Positions 1 to 7,928 of a stretch of 64,000 bases of DNA are shown here, piece after piece (positions within the stretch are counted from its first letter, which is position 1; each line of letters opens with the position of its first letter). Both the position numbers and the translations under genes were made by a program. Below the pieces are notes generated by a model. It ran no database searches. It saw only the letters and a list, made by a program, of their open reading frames with translations, and was not told the DNA's origin. The stretch is taken from positions 49,231-113,230 of the forward strand of contig JBBSQX010000008.1 in NCBI GenBank assembly GCA_038243605.1, in the 5' to 3' direction. The stretch comes from Terrimesophilobacter sp038243605. Its GTDB lineage: Bacteria; Actinomycetota; Actinomycetes; Actinomycetales; Microbacteriaceae.

Positions 1-264
1 TCAACCAATGAATATGCCGCATTCCACCGCATCAACCCCGCCACGGCCGGCAAAGGCGTCAATGTACTCGTCGACGCCGGAATTCTCTTCAAGAAGCGCG
101 GCATAGGAATGTTCGTTGCCAAAGGTGCTCGCGAACGAATCGTCGCCGAACGCCGCAGCACGTTTCTCACCGAATACGTTCAACCCCTCCTCGGTGAAGC
201 GCTCAACCTCGACATCAGCGTGGAGCAGCTGGCCGCCATGATCATGAAAGAAGGAAGTCAATGA
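1..264 (+). CDS. GntR-family transcriptional regulator, C-terminal part (truncated by window edge)
   Basis: Frame 1 is open from the first base to a TGA at 262-264 and has no start, so the N-terminal DNA-binding half lies outside the window. The visible 87 residues include the GKGVNVLVDAGIL and KKRGIGMFV segments, which match the end of the winged helix and the wing of short GntR (YtrA/YhcF type) repressors, followed by the helical tail these proteins use to dimerise. Its stop overlaps the start of the ABC ATPase by four bases (ATGA). YtrA-type regulators usually repress their own ABC operon and respond to cell-wall stress or antibiotics; that role is inferred here from family and position. 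Confidence 0.85.
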   Translation, partial: STNEYAAFHRINPATAGKGVNVLVDAGILFKKRGIGMFVAKGARERIVAERRSTFLTEYVQPLLGEALNLDISVEQLAAMIMKEGSQ

Positions 265-1151
265 CTGCAGCGATCGAAGTCAACAGCCTCACCCGGCGAT
301 TCGGGGCACTGCGAGCAGTCGATGACATCAGTTTCACGATCGACGAAGGCACCATCTGTGGCCTCCTTGGGCGAAATGGTGCCGGCAAGACCACCCTTAT
401 GCAGCTTCTCACCGGCCAAGATTTCGCGAGCGCCGGCACCATCCGCGTGTTTGGCCACTCCCCCGTCGAGAACGCACGGGTTCTACAAAACGTGTGCTTC
501 ATCAAGGAGAGCCAGAAGTACCCTGAAGACTTTCGAGTGAAGCACGTGATGACGAGCGCACCCTGGTTTTTTTCGAACTGGGATGCCGAATTTGCAGAGC
601 AGTTGACCGAGGAGTTTCGTCTCCCGCTTGGTCGCAAAATCAAAAAGCTCTCACGAGGACAGCTTTCCTCTGTTGGCGTGATCATCGGCCTCGCCTCGCG
701 CGCTCCTCTCACATTCTTTGATGAGCCTTACCTCGGTCTTGACGCGCTCGCGCGCCAACTCTTTTACGACCGTCTCCTTGAGGACTACGCGAAACATCCG
801 CGCACAGTGGTGCTCTCCACCCACCTCATCGACGAAGTGAGCAACCTGCTCGAGCACGTGCTCGTGATCGATGACGGTCGCATCATCATCGACGATTCCG
901 CCGATAACCTTCGAGGGTCCGCAACCACTGTTGTCGGAACCAGCGAAGCCGTCGAGAGGTTCGCACAAAGTCGAAACGTTCTACACCTCGACCGCATTGG
1001 CGGAATTTGCTCCGCGACACTTGACGCGCTGAGCCCCGACGACAAACATGCGGCGGTCGCCGCTGGACTCGAATTGTCGTCGGTGTCGCTTCAGCAACTC
1101 ATCATCCACAAAACCAGCTCACTCACATCAGAAACGGAGCTAAGCGCATGA
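261..1151 (+). CDS. ABC transporter ATP-binding protein
   Basis: A 296-residue nucleotide-binding subunit. Walker A (GRNGAGKT) is at residues 37-44, a Q-loop follows, the signature is the variant LSRGQ at 130-134, Walker B (LTFFDE) is at 150-155 and the switch histidine is in STHLI near 188. About 90 residues beyond the ATPase core form a C-terminal extension. It starts inside the stop of the GntR gene and ends inside the start of the permease gene, so the three genes form one translationally coupled unit. The arrangement resembles YtrB/BcrA-type systems that export or sense peptide antibiotics. The substrate cannot be read from sequence. Confidence 0.92.
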   Translation: MTAAIEVNSLTRRFGALRAVDDISFTIDEGTICGLLGRNGAGKTTLMQLLTGQDFASAGTIRVFGHSPVENARVLQNVCFIKESQKYPEDFRVKHVMTSAPWFFSNWDAEFAEQLTEEFRLPLGRKIKKLSRGQLSSVGVIIGLASRAPLTFFDEPYLGLDALARQLFYDRLLEDYAKHPRTVVLSTHLIDEVSNLLEHVLVIDDGRIIIDDSADNLRGSATTVVGTSEAVERFAQSRNVLHLDRIGGICSATLDALSPDDKHAAVAAGLELSSVSLQQLIIHKTSSLTSETELSA

Positions 1152-1912
1152 CGTCAACAACGCTCTCCCCTGTCACCCTTCACTCACCGAATGCCGCACG
1201 GCGCGTGCTCAACGTCGCGCGTCTCCACCTCGTCAACCGGGTCCAAATCATTGTGCAGCCATGGCTCATCATGAGCTTCATCTTCGCAATATCCCTGCTG
1301 ATCGGATGGATAGTGCGAGTCTCCCTATCGCCTGCCGACTTCGCAGAAGCCAACCTCCAATTTGGCGGCGCCTTCGGATTCTTTCTGATCTACATGCTCG
1401 TTCTCGCGGTGATGGCAATCAACCAAACCTTCCCTTTCGCGCAGAGCTACAGCGTCACCCGGAGAGACTTCTACGTTGGCACCGTACTAACGTTTCTTGG
1501 GCTCTCCGTCGCATACTCCATCCTGATCACGTTTCTGGGATGGATTGAAGATCTGACGAACGGGTGGGGTGCGCGCGTCGCGCTGTTCAGTCCCGACTAC
1601 TTCAGCTCCAATCTCGCGGAGCGATTGTTTGTCACCGTCGTACTCTTCGTCTTCTTTTTAATGACCGGGATGGCCATTGCTAGCGTATATATGCGATGGC
1701 GGGTCAATGGAATGCTGATCTTCTTTGGCGTGCTCACCCTCATCCTTGTGGGGCTGGCCGCCCTTGCGACCTTCACCGAGCAGTGGCCGACTGTCGGCAC
1801 TTGGTTCGCTGCGATGGGGCTTACCGGGGTTGTGGCGTGGACCCTGGTTCCCAGCGCACTGTGCACCGTCGCCGGGTACTTGTTGCTGAGAAAAGCAACA
1901 CCCCGAAACTAG
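1148..1912 (+). CDS. ABC transporter permease
   Basis: A 254-residue integral membrane protein with about six hydrophobic segments (starting near residues 38, 75, 108, 165, 190 and 225 by eye). It has no signal peptide. It overlaps the ATPase stop by four bases (ATGA), so it is almost certainly that subunit's membrane partner. The family has little sequence conservation, and the call rests on topology and operon position. About 105 bases separate it from the next gene; no clear terminator hairpin was seen there. Confidence 0.85.
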   Translation: MTSTTLSPVTLHSPNAARRVLNVARLHLVNRVQIIVQPWLIMSFIFAISLLIGWIVRVSLSPADFAEANLQFGGAFGFFLIYMLVLAVMAINQTFPFAQSYSVTRRDFYVGTVLTFLGLSVAYSILITFLGWIEDLTNGWGARVALFSPDYFSSNLAERLFVTVVLFVFFLMTGMAIASVYMRWRVNGMLIFFGVLTLILVGLAALATFTEQWPTVGTWFAAMGLTGVVAWTLVPSALCTVAGYLLLRKATPRN

Positions 1913-2017
1913 CGCGTGAGCGGCCCATTTCGTGTGCGCGGGAAGGCGGCATGGGCAGCACGAATGCGCCACAATGGGCATCAGGGCAGTTCTCAGGCTT
2001 GGTTACTCTAAAATCAG

Positions 2018-3250
2018 GTGGTGACTGAACTTCGCCCCCGTGGCTCCCTCCGGATTGCCGAGCCAACGCTCGCCAGACACGGGCGCCTGCGGCGGAGAGG
2101 TGTTGTAGCGACTGTTCTCAAGTTCGTCTCTGCCGCCGTTGCCGTTGTTCTCGTGAGTGGGGCTGCCGTCGTTGGCTACGCGGCGTGGGACATTAGTAAT
2201 TCTGTGGCACCCGGTGTTGCACTCATTGGCGAAACCGAAGGACCACCGCCTGATATTGGCGCAATCGAGGGCGGCGTCAATATGCTCCTCGTCGGAAGCG
2301 ACAGCGGTGAAGGGGACCCGGCGTTTGGTGATCGTGGCGAGCACCTCAATGACGTCACCATTTTGCTTCACATCTCTGCTGACCACACGAATGCCACGGT
2401 GGTCAGTTTTCCACGTGACCTTTTCGTCAACATCCCTTCGTGTCCGCGCGAGGACGGCGACGGCAGCTGGGGCTCACAATCTTCCGCGAAGATCAACGTT
2501 GCACTCACCTACGGCGGTTTGGCTTGCGTAGTGCAAACCGTCAGCGAGCTGACAGGCGTGAACATCCCGTTCGCCGCGAAGATTGAGTTCAACGGCGTGA
2601 TTGAAATGACGAATGCGATCGGCGGGGTCACGGTGTGCGTTGCGACTCCGATTGATGACGGGCAAATCGGATTGAAGCTCGATGCAGGGCCGAATACTCT
2701 CATGGGTGCAGATGCGCTCATGTTCTTGCGAAGCAGGTACGGTATCGATGGCGGAACAGACATCGCCAGGATCAGCAACCAGCAGGTCTACATGTCTGCG
2801 CTCGTACGCGAAGCCAAGAGCAGTGAAACCCTCTCAGATCCGATCAAGGTGTATGGGCTCGCTAAGGCTGCCGTCGACAACATGCAAGTATCGAACAGCC
2901 TGCGAAACCCCCTCACCGTTGCATCGATCGCCCTCGCGCTGAAGAACATCGCGCCCGAGAACATCCAACTTGTGCAGTATCCGAGCTACTTCGGCAACAA
3001 CAGTAGCGGAACCGGTGGAGTGCTTCCCTACACCCAAGACGCAGCTCAACTTTTCGCTGCGATTAACAACGATCAGCCGGTAAGACTCACCGGGCCAACG
3101 GGGCCGGGTTCCGAGGTCGACGCGAATGCGACGCCCACCGCCCCAGGCGATCCTTCGAATGCGCCCGCACCGGATGCTGTTGAGTTGCCGAGTTCAATTA
3201 CCGGTCAGAACTCGTCACAAGAAACCTGCTCAAGGGGCCAAAGCTACTAG
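2018..3250 (+). CDS. LytR-CpsA-Psr (LCP) family cell-wall ligase
   Basis: A 410-residue protein with a short basic cytoplasmic N-terminus, one membrane anchor at about residues 34-56, and an extracellular LCP domain. Diagnostic features are NMLLVGSDS near 88-96, the FPRDL motif at 131-135 (polyprenyl-phosphate headgroup binding in this family), and a later LRSRYG..GTDIAR segment carrying conserved arginines. The last ~60 residues are Pro/Thr/Ala-rich and probably disordered. LCP enzymes transfer undecaprenyl-linked glycopolymers to peptidoglycan on the outer face of the membrane. Start is GTG at 2018; another GTG immediately follows, so the start is uncertain by one codon. Confidence 0.93.
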   Translation: MVTELRPRGSLRIAEPTLARHGRLRRRGVVATVLKFVSAAVAVVLVSGAAVVGYAAWDISNSVAPGVALIGETEGPPPDIGAIEGGVNMLLVGSDSGEGDPAFGDRGEHLNDVTILLHISADHTNATVVSFPRDLFVNIPSCPREDGDGSWGSQSSAKINVALTYGGLACVVQTVSELTGVNIPFAAKIEFNGVIEMTNAIGGVTVCVATPIDDGQIGLKLDAGPNTLMGADALMFLRSRYGIDGGTDIARISNQQVYMSALVREAKSSETLSDPIKVYGLAKAAVDNMQVSNSLRNPLTVASIALALKNIAPENIQLVQYPSYFGNNSSGTGGVLPYTQDAAQLFAAINNDQPVRLTGPTGPGSEVDANATPTAPGDPSNAPAPDAVELPSSITGQNSSQETCSRGQSY

Positions 3251-3253
3251 CGC

Positions 3254-3619
3254 TTATTCAAGTTCAGCGCGCAACGATGTGACGAGTCGGTCGAAATCCG
3301 CTGGCGCAGATCTGATGAGCCGCCGACCAGCTAGCCGACCAAGTCGAGAACCCGATGCGGCGACGTTGATAAGCGCATGCTCGAGCCGAGAGCCGTTGTC
3401 ATCGGGAACGATGCGGTACTCGGCTCGGTACCACCACCCTCCCTGTACAATGACCAGCCATGCGGCTGGGTCTGCCGTGAACAAACTCTGGGCGCCCTCG
3501 CCAGGGTCAAATCGTGTGGCGATCGCCGTGAATACCGCTTTGGGCCTCGCCCGAATGTGGCTGTGGAGGTCATGAAGCACGACGGCGTGCGCAGGCCTCC
3601 CGCGAGGCGCTTCAGGCAC
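3254..3619 (-). CDS. SRPBCC (polyketide-cyclase-like) family protein
   Basis: A small protein of about 121 residues, with the pattern of the START/SRPBCC fold: an N-terminal RARPKAVFTAIATRFD segment, then GGWWYRAEYRIVPD and LEHALINVA strands, and a long C-terminal helix with FDRLVTSLRAEL. SRPBCC proteins bind hydrophobic ligands in a deep cavity; no ligand can be named. The GTG at 3619 overlaps the end of the glucan phosphorylase gene by eight bases. A second GTG at 3580 is possible, and neither has a good ribosome binding site. It converges with the LCP gene, three bases away. Confidence 0.7.
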   Translation of the reverse strand: MPEAPRGRPAHAVVLHDLHSHIRARPKAVFTAIATRFDPGEGAQSLFTADPAAWLVIVQGGWWYRAEYRIVPDDNGSRLEHALINVAASGSRLGRLAGRRLIRSAPADFDRLVTSLRAELE

Positions 3620-6200
3620 GATCCGAACCGAGCGCGGTCGCGACCAGCCCAAGCTCCGCTTCGCTAGCAAGCCCCGCATGCCGAGGGGTTACGCGCACCG
3701 TGTAACCGAAACTCCCCGCGTGAGACAGCGTGACGGTTCCCGCGAACTGAACGAGACCGGCCCCTGCAGGGTCGACGGCGCCGGTGCTATCCGGCGTCAA
3801 CTCGAGGCGTTCTGGGTCTGCAAGCTCATCGTTCGCGTGGGTGCTCCCGTAAAACACTTCTACCCTCACATCGTCTGCGTGCAGCCCATCGAGCTCGATC
3901 TTCGCCCGCACGTGAAGCTCGTCGCCCACTTCTGGCACAGCATCCACACCGCCCGATTCAACGTGACCTACCGATACCTTTGGCCACGCGGCCACAATCC
4001 GCGCCTTCCAGGTTGCGAGTTCGTGCGCGCCTGATGCGTCATTTTGGGTCAACGAGATCGCGGATGCTGCCGCAGGCAAATACAGTCTCTCGACATACTC
4101 GCGCACCATCCGGTCTGCACTCAGCTCTGGGGACAGCGTGGCGAGCGTGTGCCGAATGGACTCCACCCACCTGACCGGAACACCGTGCGCGTTGCGGTCA
4201 TAGAACCGCGGGGCAACCTGGTGCTCGATGAGATCGTAGAGTGAAGTTGCCTCAAGCGCATCGCGCTCGGCGGCATCCCCTGCGGCGTCGGCACTGGGAA
4301 TAGCCCAACCGTTTTCGCCGTCGAAAAACTCAGCCCACCACCCGTCGAGAATCGACAAGTTGAGAGAGCCGTTCATGGCCGCCTTCATGCCGCTCGTTCC
4401 ACACGCCTCCAGCGGGCGCAGCGGGTTGTTCAGCCACACATCGGTACCGGGGTAAAGAACCTTTGCCATGCCAATGTCGTAGTTCGGCAGAAAGACCAGT
4501 CGGCCACGGATGTCGGGCTCGTTGGCGAAGCGCACCAGCTGTTGAATGAGGCGCTTGCCTTCGTCATCGGCGGGGTGGGACTTGCCTGCCACCACGATCT
4601 GCACTGGTCTTTCGGGGTTGCACAGTATCGATCGCAGACGTTCTTGGTCGTGCAGCATGAGGGTTAGGCGCTTGTAGGTGGGTACTCGCCGCGCGAAACC
4701 GATCGTCAGCGCGTGGGGGTCGAGAAGGGTTTGATACCAGACTGGCGCGGCCACATCCGGGTTCTGGGCATCCCACGCTTCGGTCATTCTGCGCCGGGCA
4801 TCGTGCACGAAGTTCTCACGGAGCTCGCCGCGGACGCGCCACAGTTCCGCGTCTGTCACGGCATCGGAGAGCCAGTCGCACGATGTCGTGTCGGTGTTGC
4901 CTGTTGCCGTTTCTGCGAGCTGCACGACGGCGCGGTCGGTCCAGGTTGGGGCGTGCACGCCATTGGTGACGGAGGTGATCGGCACTTCCGCGCTGTCGAA
5001 CCCAGGCCAGAGTGCGCCGAACATCTTTCGGCTCACTTCACCGTGCAGCCGTGAGACCCCGTTCGCTCGTTGCGCGAGGCGCAACCCCATGACCGCCATA
5101 TTGAAGGTGTCTGCCGTGCCACCCTCGAAGTTTTCTGCGCCGAGCGCGAGCACCTCATCGACATCCACTCCGGGAAGCAGGTCGGTAGAAAAATATCGCT
5201 CAATGAGCCCCGCGTCAAAGCGATCGATTCCCGCTGGCACTGGCGTATGGGTGGTGAACACCGTGCCTGCCCGCACCACTTCTCGTGCTTCGGCAAAAGT
5301 GAGGCCGCCGCCAATGAGGTCGCTGATGCGTTCGAGCCCGAGGAATCCGGCGTGGCCCTCGTTCGTGTGGAACACGCTGGGCGTCGGTGAATCGGTCAAG
5401 TCAGAATGCAGGGCGATGGCACGCACTCCGCCGATGCCGAGCAAAAGTTCTTGCAGCAGTCTGTGCTCTCCCCCGCCCCCATAGAGGCGGTCAGTGACGG
5501 AGCGGTGCTCTTCATCGTTGTCAGGCACATCGGTGTCGAGAAGCAGCAGTGTCACCCTACCTACGGCGACCTTCCAGACGCGCGCGTGAAGTGCACCGCC
5601 CGCCGGCAGTGCAAGTGTGACTTGCGCCGCCGTACCGTCTGGCAGTCGCAGCACCGTCAGCGGCAGACCGTCTGGATCGTGGATGGGGTAGGCCTCTTTT
5701 TGCCAGCCATCCGCAGAGATCGATTGGGCGAAGTATCCCGCATGGTAGAACAGCCCAGCCGCAATGATGGGAACGCCAAGGTCTGATGCACTCTTGAGGT
5801 GATCGCCGGCAAGGATGCCCAGCCCGCCCGAATATTGCGGCAGCGCTGCGGCAATACCGAACTCTGGAGAGAAGTAGGCGATGGACTGCGGCGCGTCTTG
5901 CCCCAGCGTTTGGTACCACCGTGGTTCGGTGAGGTACACGTTGAGGTCATCTCTCAGCGCATTCGCGCGGGCGAGAAAAGCCGAGTCTCCCGCAAGTGCG
6001 GCGATCCGGTCGGCGTCAAGAGTGCCAAGGAGCGCGATCGGGTCATGCCCCGTTGCCGCCCACGCCTCAGGAGACACCTCGTTGAAGAGATCTTGGGTGG
6101 GCGGGTGCCACGACCAACGCAGGTTCGTTGCAAGCTCGTCGAGCACACTGAGTTGCTCCGGGAGCACCGGCTGAACGGTGAATCTTCTAATGGCTTTCAC
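3612..6200 (-). CDS. glgP: alpha-glucan (glycogen/maltodextrin) phosphorylase
   Basis: An 862-residue enzyme that releases glucose-1-phosphate from alpha-1,4-glucans using pyridoxal phosphate. It is the short, actinobacterial GlgP type: an N-terminal domain with LRWSWHP and the FSPEFGI motif, AGDHLKSASDLGVP, the FHTNEGHAGF motif, TTHTPVPAG, and near residue 604 the GTSGMKAAMNG block whose lysine holds the cofactor. Start is GTG. In related genomes this gene lies next to divergent glgE-glgB; here a 4.4 kb export island separates them. With GlgE and GlgB it would degrade and build the same branched glucan. Confidence 0.95.
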   Translation of the reverse strand: MKAIRRFTVQPVLPEQLSVLDELATNLRWSWHPPTQDLFNEVSPEAWAATGHDPIALLGTLDADRIAALAGDSAFLARANALRDDLNVYLTEPRWYQTLGQDAPQSIAYFSPEFGIAAALPQYSGGLGILAGDHLKSASDLGVPIIAAGLFYHAGYFAQSISADGWQKEAYPIHDPDGLPLTVLRLPDGTAAQVTLALPAGGALHARVWKVAVGRVTLLLLDTDVPDNDEEHRSVTDRLYGGGGEHRLLQELLLGIGGVRAIALHSDLTDSPTPSVFHTNEGHAGFLGLERISDLIGGGLTFAEAREVVRAGTVFTTHTPVPAGIDRFDAGLIERYFSTDLLPGVDVDEVLALGAENFEGGTADTFNMAVMGLRLAQRANGVSRLHGEVSRKMFGALWPGFDSAEVPITSVTNGVHAPTWTDRAVVQLAETATGNTDTTSCDWLSDAVTDAELWRVRGELRENFVHDARRRMTEAWDAQNPDVAAPVWYQTLLDPHALTIGFARRVPTYKRLTLMLHDQERLRSILCNPERPVQIVVAGKSHPADDEGKRLIQQLVRFANEPDIRGRLVFLPNYDIGMAKVLYPGTDVWLNNPLRPLEACGTSGMKAAMNGSLNLSILDGWWAEFFDGENGWAIPSADAAGDAAERDALEATSLYDLIEHQVAPRFYDRNAHGVPVRWVESIRHTLATLSPELSADRMVREYVERLYLPAAASAISLTQNDASGAHELATWKARIVAAWPKVSVGHVESGGVDAVPEVGDELHVRAKIELDGLHADDVRVEVFYGSTHANDELADPERLELTPDSTGAVDPAGAGLVQFAGTVTLSHAGSFGYTVRVTPRHAGLASEAELGLVATALGSDRA

Positions 6201-6245
6201 GGATACCCAGCCTAGGCGAGGTAACGCATGCGCGGTTCTAGCGAG

Positions 6246-6971
6246 TTAGTGGCGTGAGGCGGAGCGGCGGCCGCGTTCGCGCTTTACGGGCGCCGCCTCA
6301 ACGTTGGAAACCGCAGCTTTGTTTGCGGCTGAGTCCGAGACTGCGCGGGCTCCTGATCTACCGTCGCCAACATCGTCATCATCGGCATCGGCATCGGCAT
6401 CGGCATCGGCATCGGCATCTTTGCGCGATTTTCGGAGCTTCGAAACAATGCCACTGGCGGCAAGGTAACCCACATAAAGAAACAGCCCAATAGCGATGAG
6501 AGGGATAAGCCAGCCGCGTGCCTCGCCATTGAGAGTGGAGTTGACATAACCGAGGAGCGGGATGCTATACCAAACTTTGCCACGGATCTGATCAGGTAAC
6601 ACTGCCTTCTGGTCCGCCGTATTATTGGCGTCGCCTTGAGTGGTAAACGAAACACTGCCATCCGTCGATGATGTGATCGCAATAACACGGTGTGTAACGA
6701 CAACTGATTTACCAGACTCAAGTTGGTATGTCACGGCGTCACCGATTCGAACGTCCTGAGCATCGATGGGCTTCACAACGATAAGCGCACCAGGAGGATA
6801 TGCCGGCGTCATCGAGCCCGTCAGCACCGTATACGGTGACGAGCCTGTCGCCGCTGGCAGAACAATCGCCAAAACACCGACCAGCACGACGAAGGCGAGG
6901 AGCCCAGCGCTCAAGCCCATCCCCAAGTAGTAGAGAACTCCGTGAGGTTTATCCTCCGAACGCTTAGCCAT
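6246..6971 (-). CDS. SipW-like (ER-type) signal peptidase I
   Basis: A 241-residue membrane protease. The nucleophile is Ser53 in TVLTGSMTPAYPPG, and the general-base position is His94 in VVTHRV instead of the usual lysine, which is the mark of the SipW/eukaryotic-type branch; TQGDANNTAD near 111-120 supplies the conserved aspartate. Membrane segments lie at about 18-40 and 154-174. The C-terminus (residues 184-241) is a charged tail with an Asp-Ala repeat from a GGCATC-type hexanucleotide array. Three upstream genes on the same strand carry the alternate signal peptides that SipW enzymes process, so it is probably dedicated to them rather than the housekeeping enzyme (lepB is at 43650-44396). 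Confidence 0.92.
   Translation of the reverse strand: MAKRSEDKPHGVLYYLGMGLSAGLLAFVVLVGVLAIVLPAATGSSPYTVLTGSMTPAYPPGALIVVKPIDAQDVRIGDAVTYQLESGKSVVVTHRVIAITSSTDGSVSFTTQGDANNTADQKAVLPDQIRGKVWYSIPLLGYVNSTLNGEARGWLIPLIAIGLFLYVGYLAASGIVSKLRKSRKDADADADADADADDDDVGDGRSGARAVSDSAANKAAVSNVEAAPVKRERGRRSASRH
6381..6419. repeat. Hexanucleotide microsatellite (ATCGGC)n inside the SipW-like gene
   Basis: Six and a half perfect tandem copies of ATCGGC on the plus strand. On the coding strand they give an Asp-Ala repeat. Because the unit is six bases, slippage would change the tail length by two residues without a frameshift. Confidence 0.95.
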
Positions 6972-7158
6972 AGCTTTGCCCCTTCTGGTGCCATACTGCC
7001 TCCGAAAGGAATGAGCGCACCTCGAGGATCATCGCTGACACAACAACGAGCATAATGGGCCGTTCGCTGCCGGTATACGGTAACGCGCCGGTGTCCGTGG
7101 CGCACGCGGCAATGCGGTAACGGGACGAAGGGAAAATTTGCTCAGAAAGAATTTTCAA
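6964..7158 (-). CDS. Orphan LPYTG sorting-signal micro-ORF (possible degraded wall-anchored protein)
   Basis: A 64-residue frame that fits exactly between its neighbours: its TTG start overlaps the TGA of the upstream LSYTG gene (TTGA), and its stop overlaps the start of the SipW-like peptidase by eight bases. The middle reads DTGALPYTGSERP followed by a hydrophobic run (IMLVVVSAMIL), which is a normal sortase sorting signal up to that point. The end is then abnormal: no clean basic tail, while the +1 frame gives GALIPFGGSM, which would continue a membrane helix. It may be the remnant of a frameshifted wall protein or a real short peptide. No sortase gene is in the window. Confidence 0.4.
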   Translation of the reverse strand: MKILSEQIFPSSRYRIAACATDTGALPYTGSERPIMLVVVSAMILEVRSFLSEAVWHQKGQSYG

Positions 7159-7928
7159 GGCCGAATTGGAGTTGTCTGCTCGTTATCGTTCGCTCGCTTG
7201 CGGCGCCGGGCTGCCACGACAAGGAAGAGGCCTGCTCCCGTGATGAATGCCGTGACGATTATGGGAAAAATCTGCACGTCATTGCCGGTGTACGACAACA
7301 CATCAGCTTTGGGAACTGTTCCAGAGATCGATGTCACAGATCCTCCGCAATCTGTCGAAGCCAGCGCCACTGCGGTGTCAGTGAGATTTATTCCGATATC
7401 GAAGTTTGCGGTCGAGTTCTGCGTGGGGTTGCCCGACTCGGCGTCAAACTTCAATCCGGCCGTGATTGCCACAGTGCTCCCGGCGGCAAGAAAAATTCCC
7501 TCGTTCAGCACCCAGCAGGGAGTGGCTTTCGACAAAGTTACTGCGGATCCCGCGTGGGCTGGCACGCCCGCGGACACCGTCAGTCCATCCGCGAGAAGGG
7601 CATCCCCAGAAAAATCGCGCAAGGTGAGCCTCAGGTAACCGTCATCCGGCCCGTCGTTGCGCACATAAAAGACTTCGGTTTGAGAATCACCTGGCACGAT
7701 CTTTGCGATTCCGGCGAAGAGCACGCCCGAGTAGGTGGGGCCGAATGTGACGCCGTCGCTACTCACCCTGATAGTTCCCGCGGCATGCGCAGTCATCGGC
7801 GCAGCCACTGCCAACACGACGGCGACCGCGAGCGCTGCCACTACCCCAAAGCGGGAGCGAAGGTAATCTGTTCGATCCCGAGCCGGATGTGCACCTAAGA
7901 AACTTTCGACTCGTGAAGTCAGCCGCAT
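7155..7928 (-). CDS. Secreted surface protein with LSYTG-type C-terminal anchor
   Basis: About 257 residues. A classical Sec signal peptide (basic N-region, hydrophobic core near 28-43, cleavage likely after AHA) is followed by a beta-rich domain with two cysteines (TPCWVL and TDCGG). From about residue 211 the C-terminus is LSYTG, a hydrophobic helix and an RRRKR stop signal, so a sortase could link it to the wall. Unlike its three upstream neighbours it lacks the alternate YAFW signal. The ATG at 7928 lies inside the 3' end of the upstream gene; a GTG/TTG a few codons earlier is also possible. It shares strand and spacing with the SipW-type cluster, so it may anchor the exported fibre. Confidence 0.75.
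   Translation of the reverse strand: MRLTSRVESFLGAHPARDRTDYLRSRFGVVAALAVAVVLAVAAPMTAHAAGTIRVSSDGVTFGPTYSGVLFAGIAKIVPGDSQTEVFYVRNDGPDDGYLRLTLRDFSGDALLADGLTVSAGVPAHAGSAVTLSKATPCWVLNEGIFLAAGSTVAITAGLKFDAESGNPTQNSTANFDIGINLTDTAVALASTDCGGSVTSISGTVPKADVLSYTGNDVQIFPIIVTAFITGAGLFLVVAARRRKRANDNEQTTPIRP

Noticed and set aside
6964..7158. Calling the LPYTG micro-ORF a functional wall protein
   Set aside because: It has no export signal and its C-terminal end is abnormal, so it is listed only as a doubtful frame.
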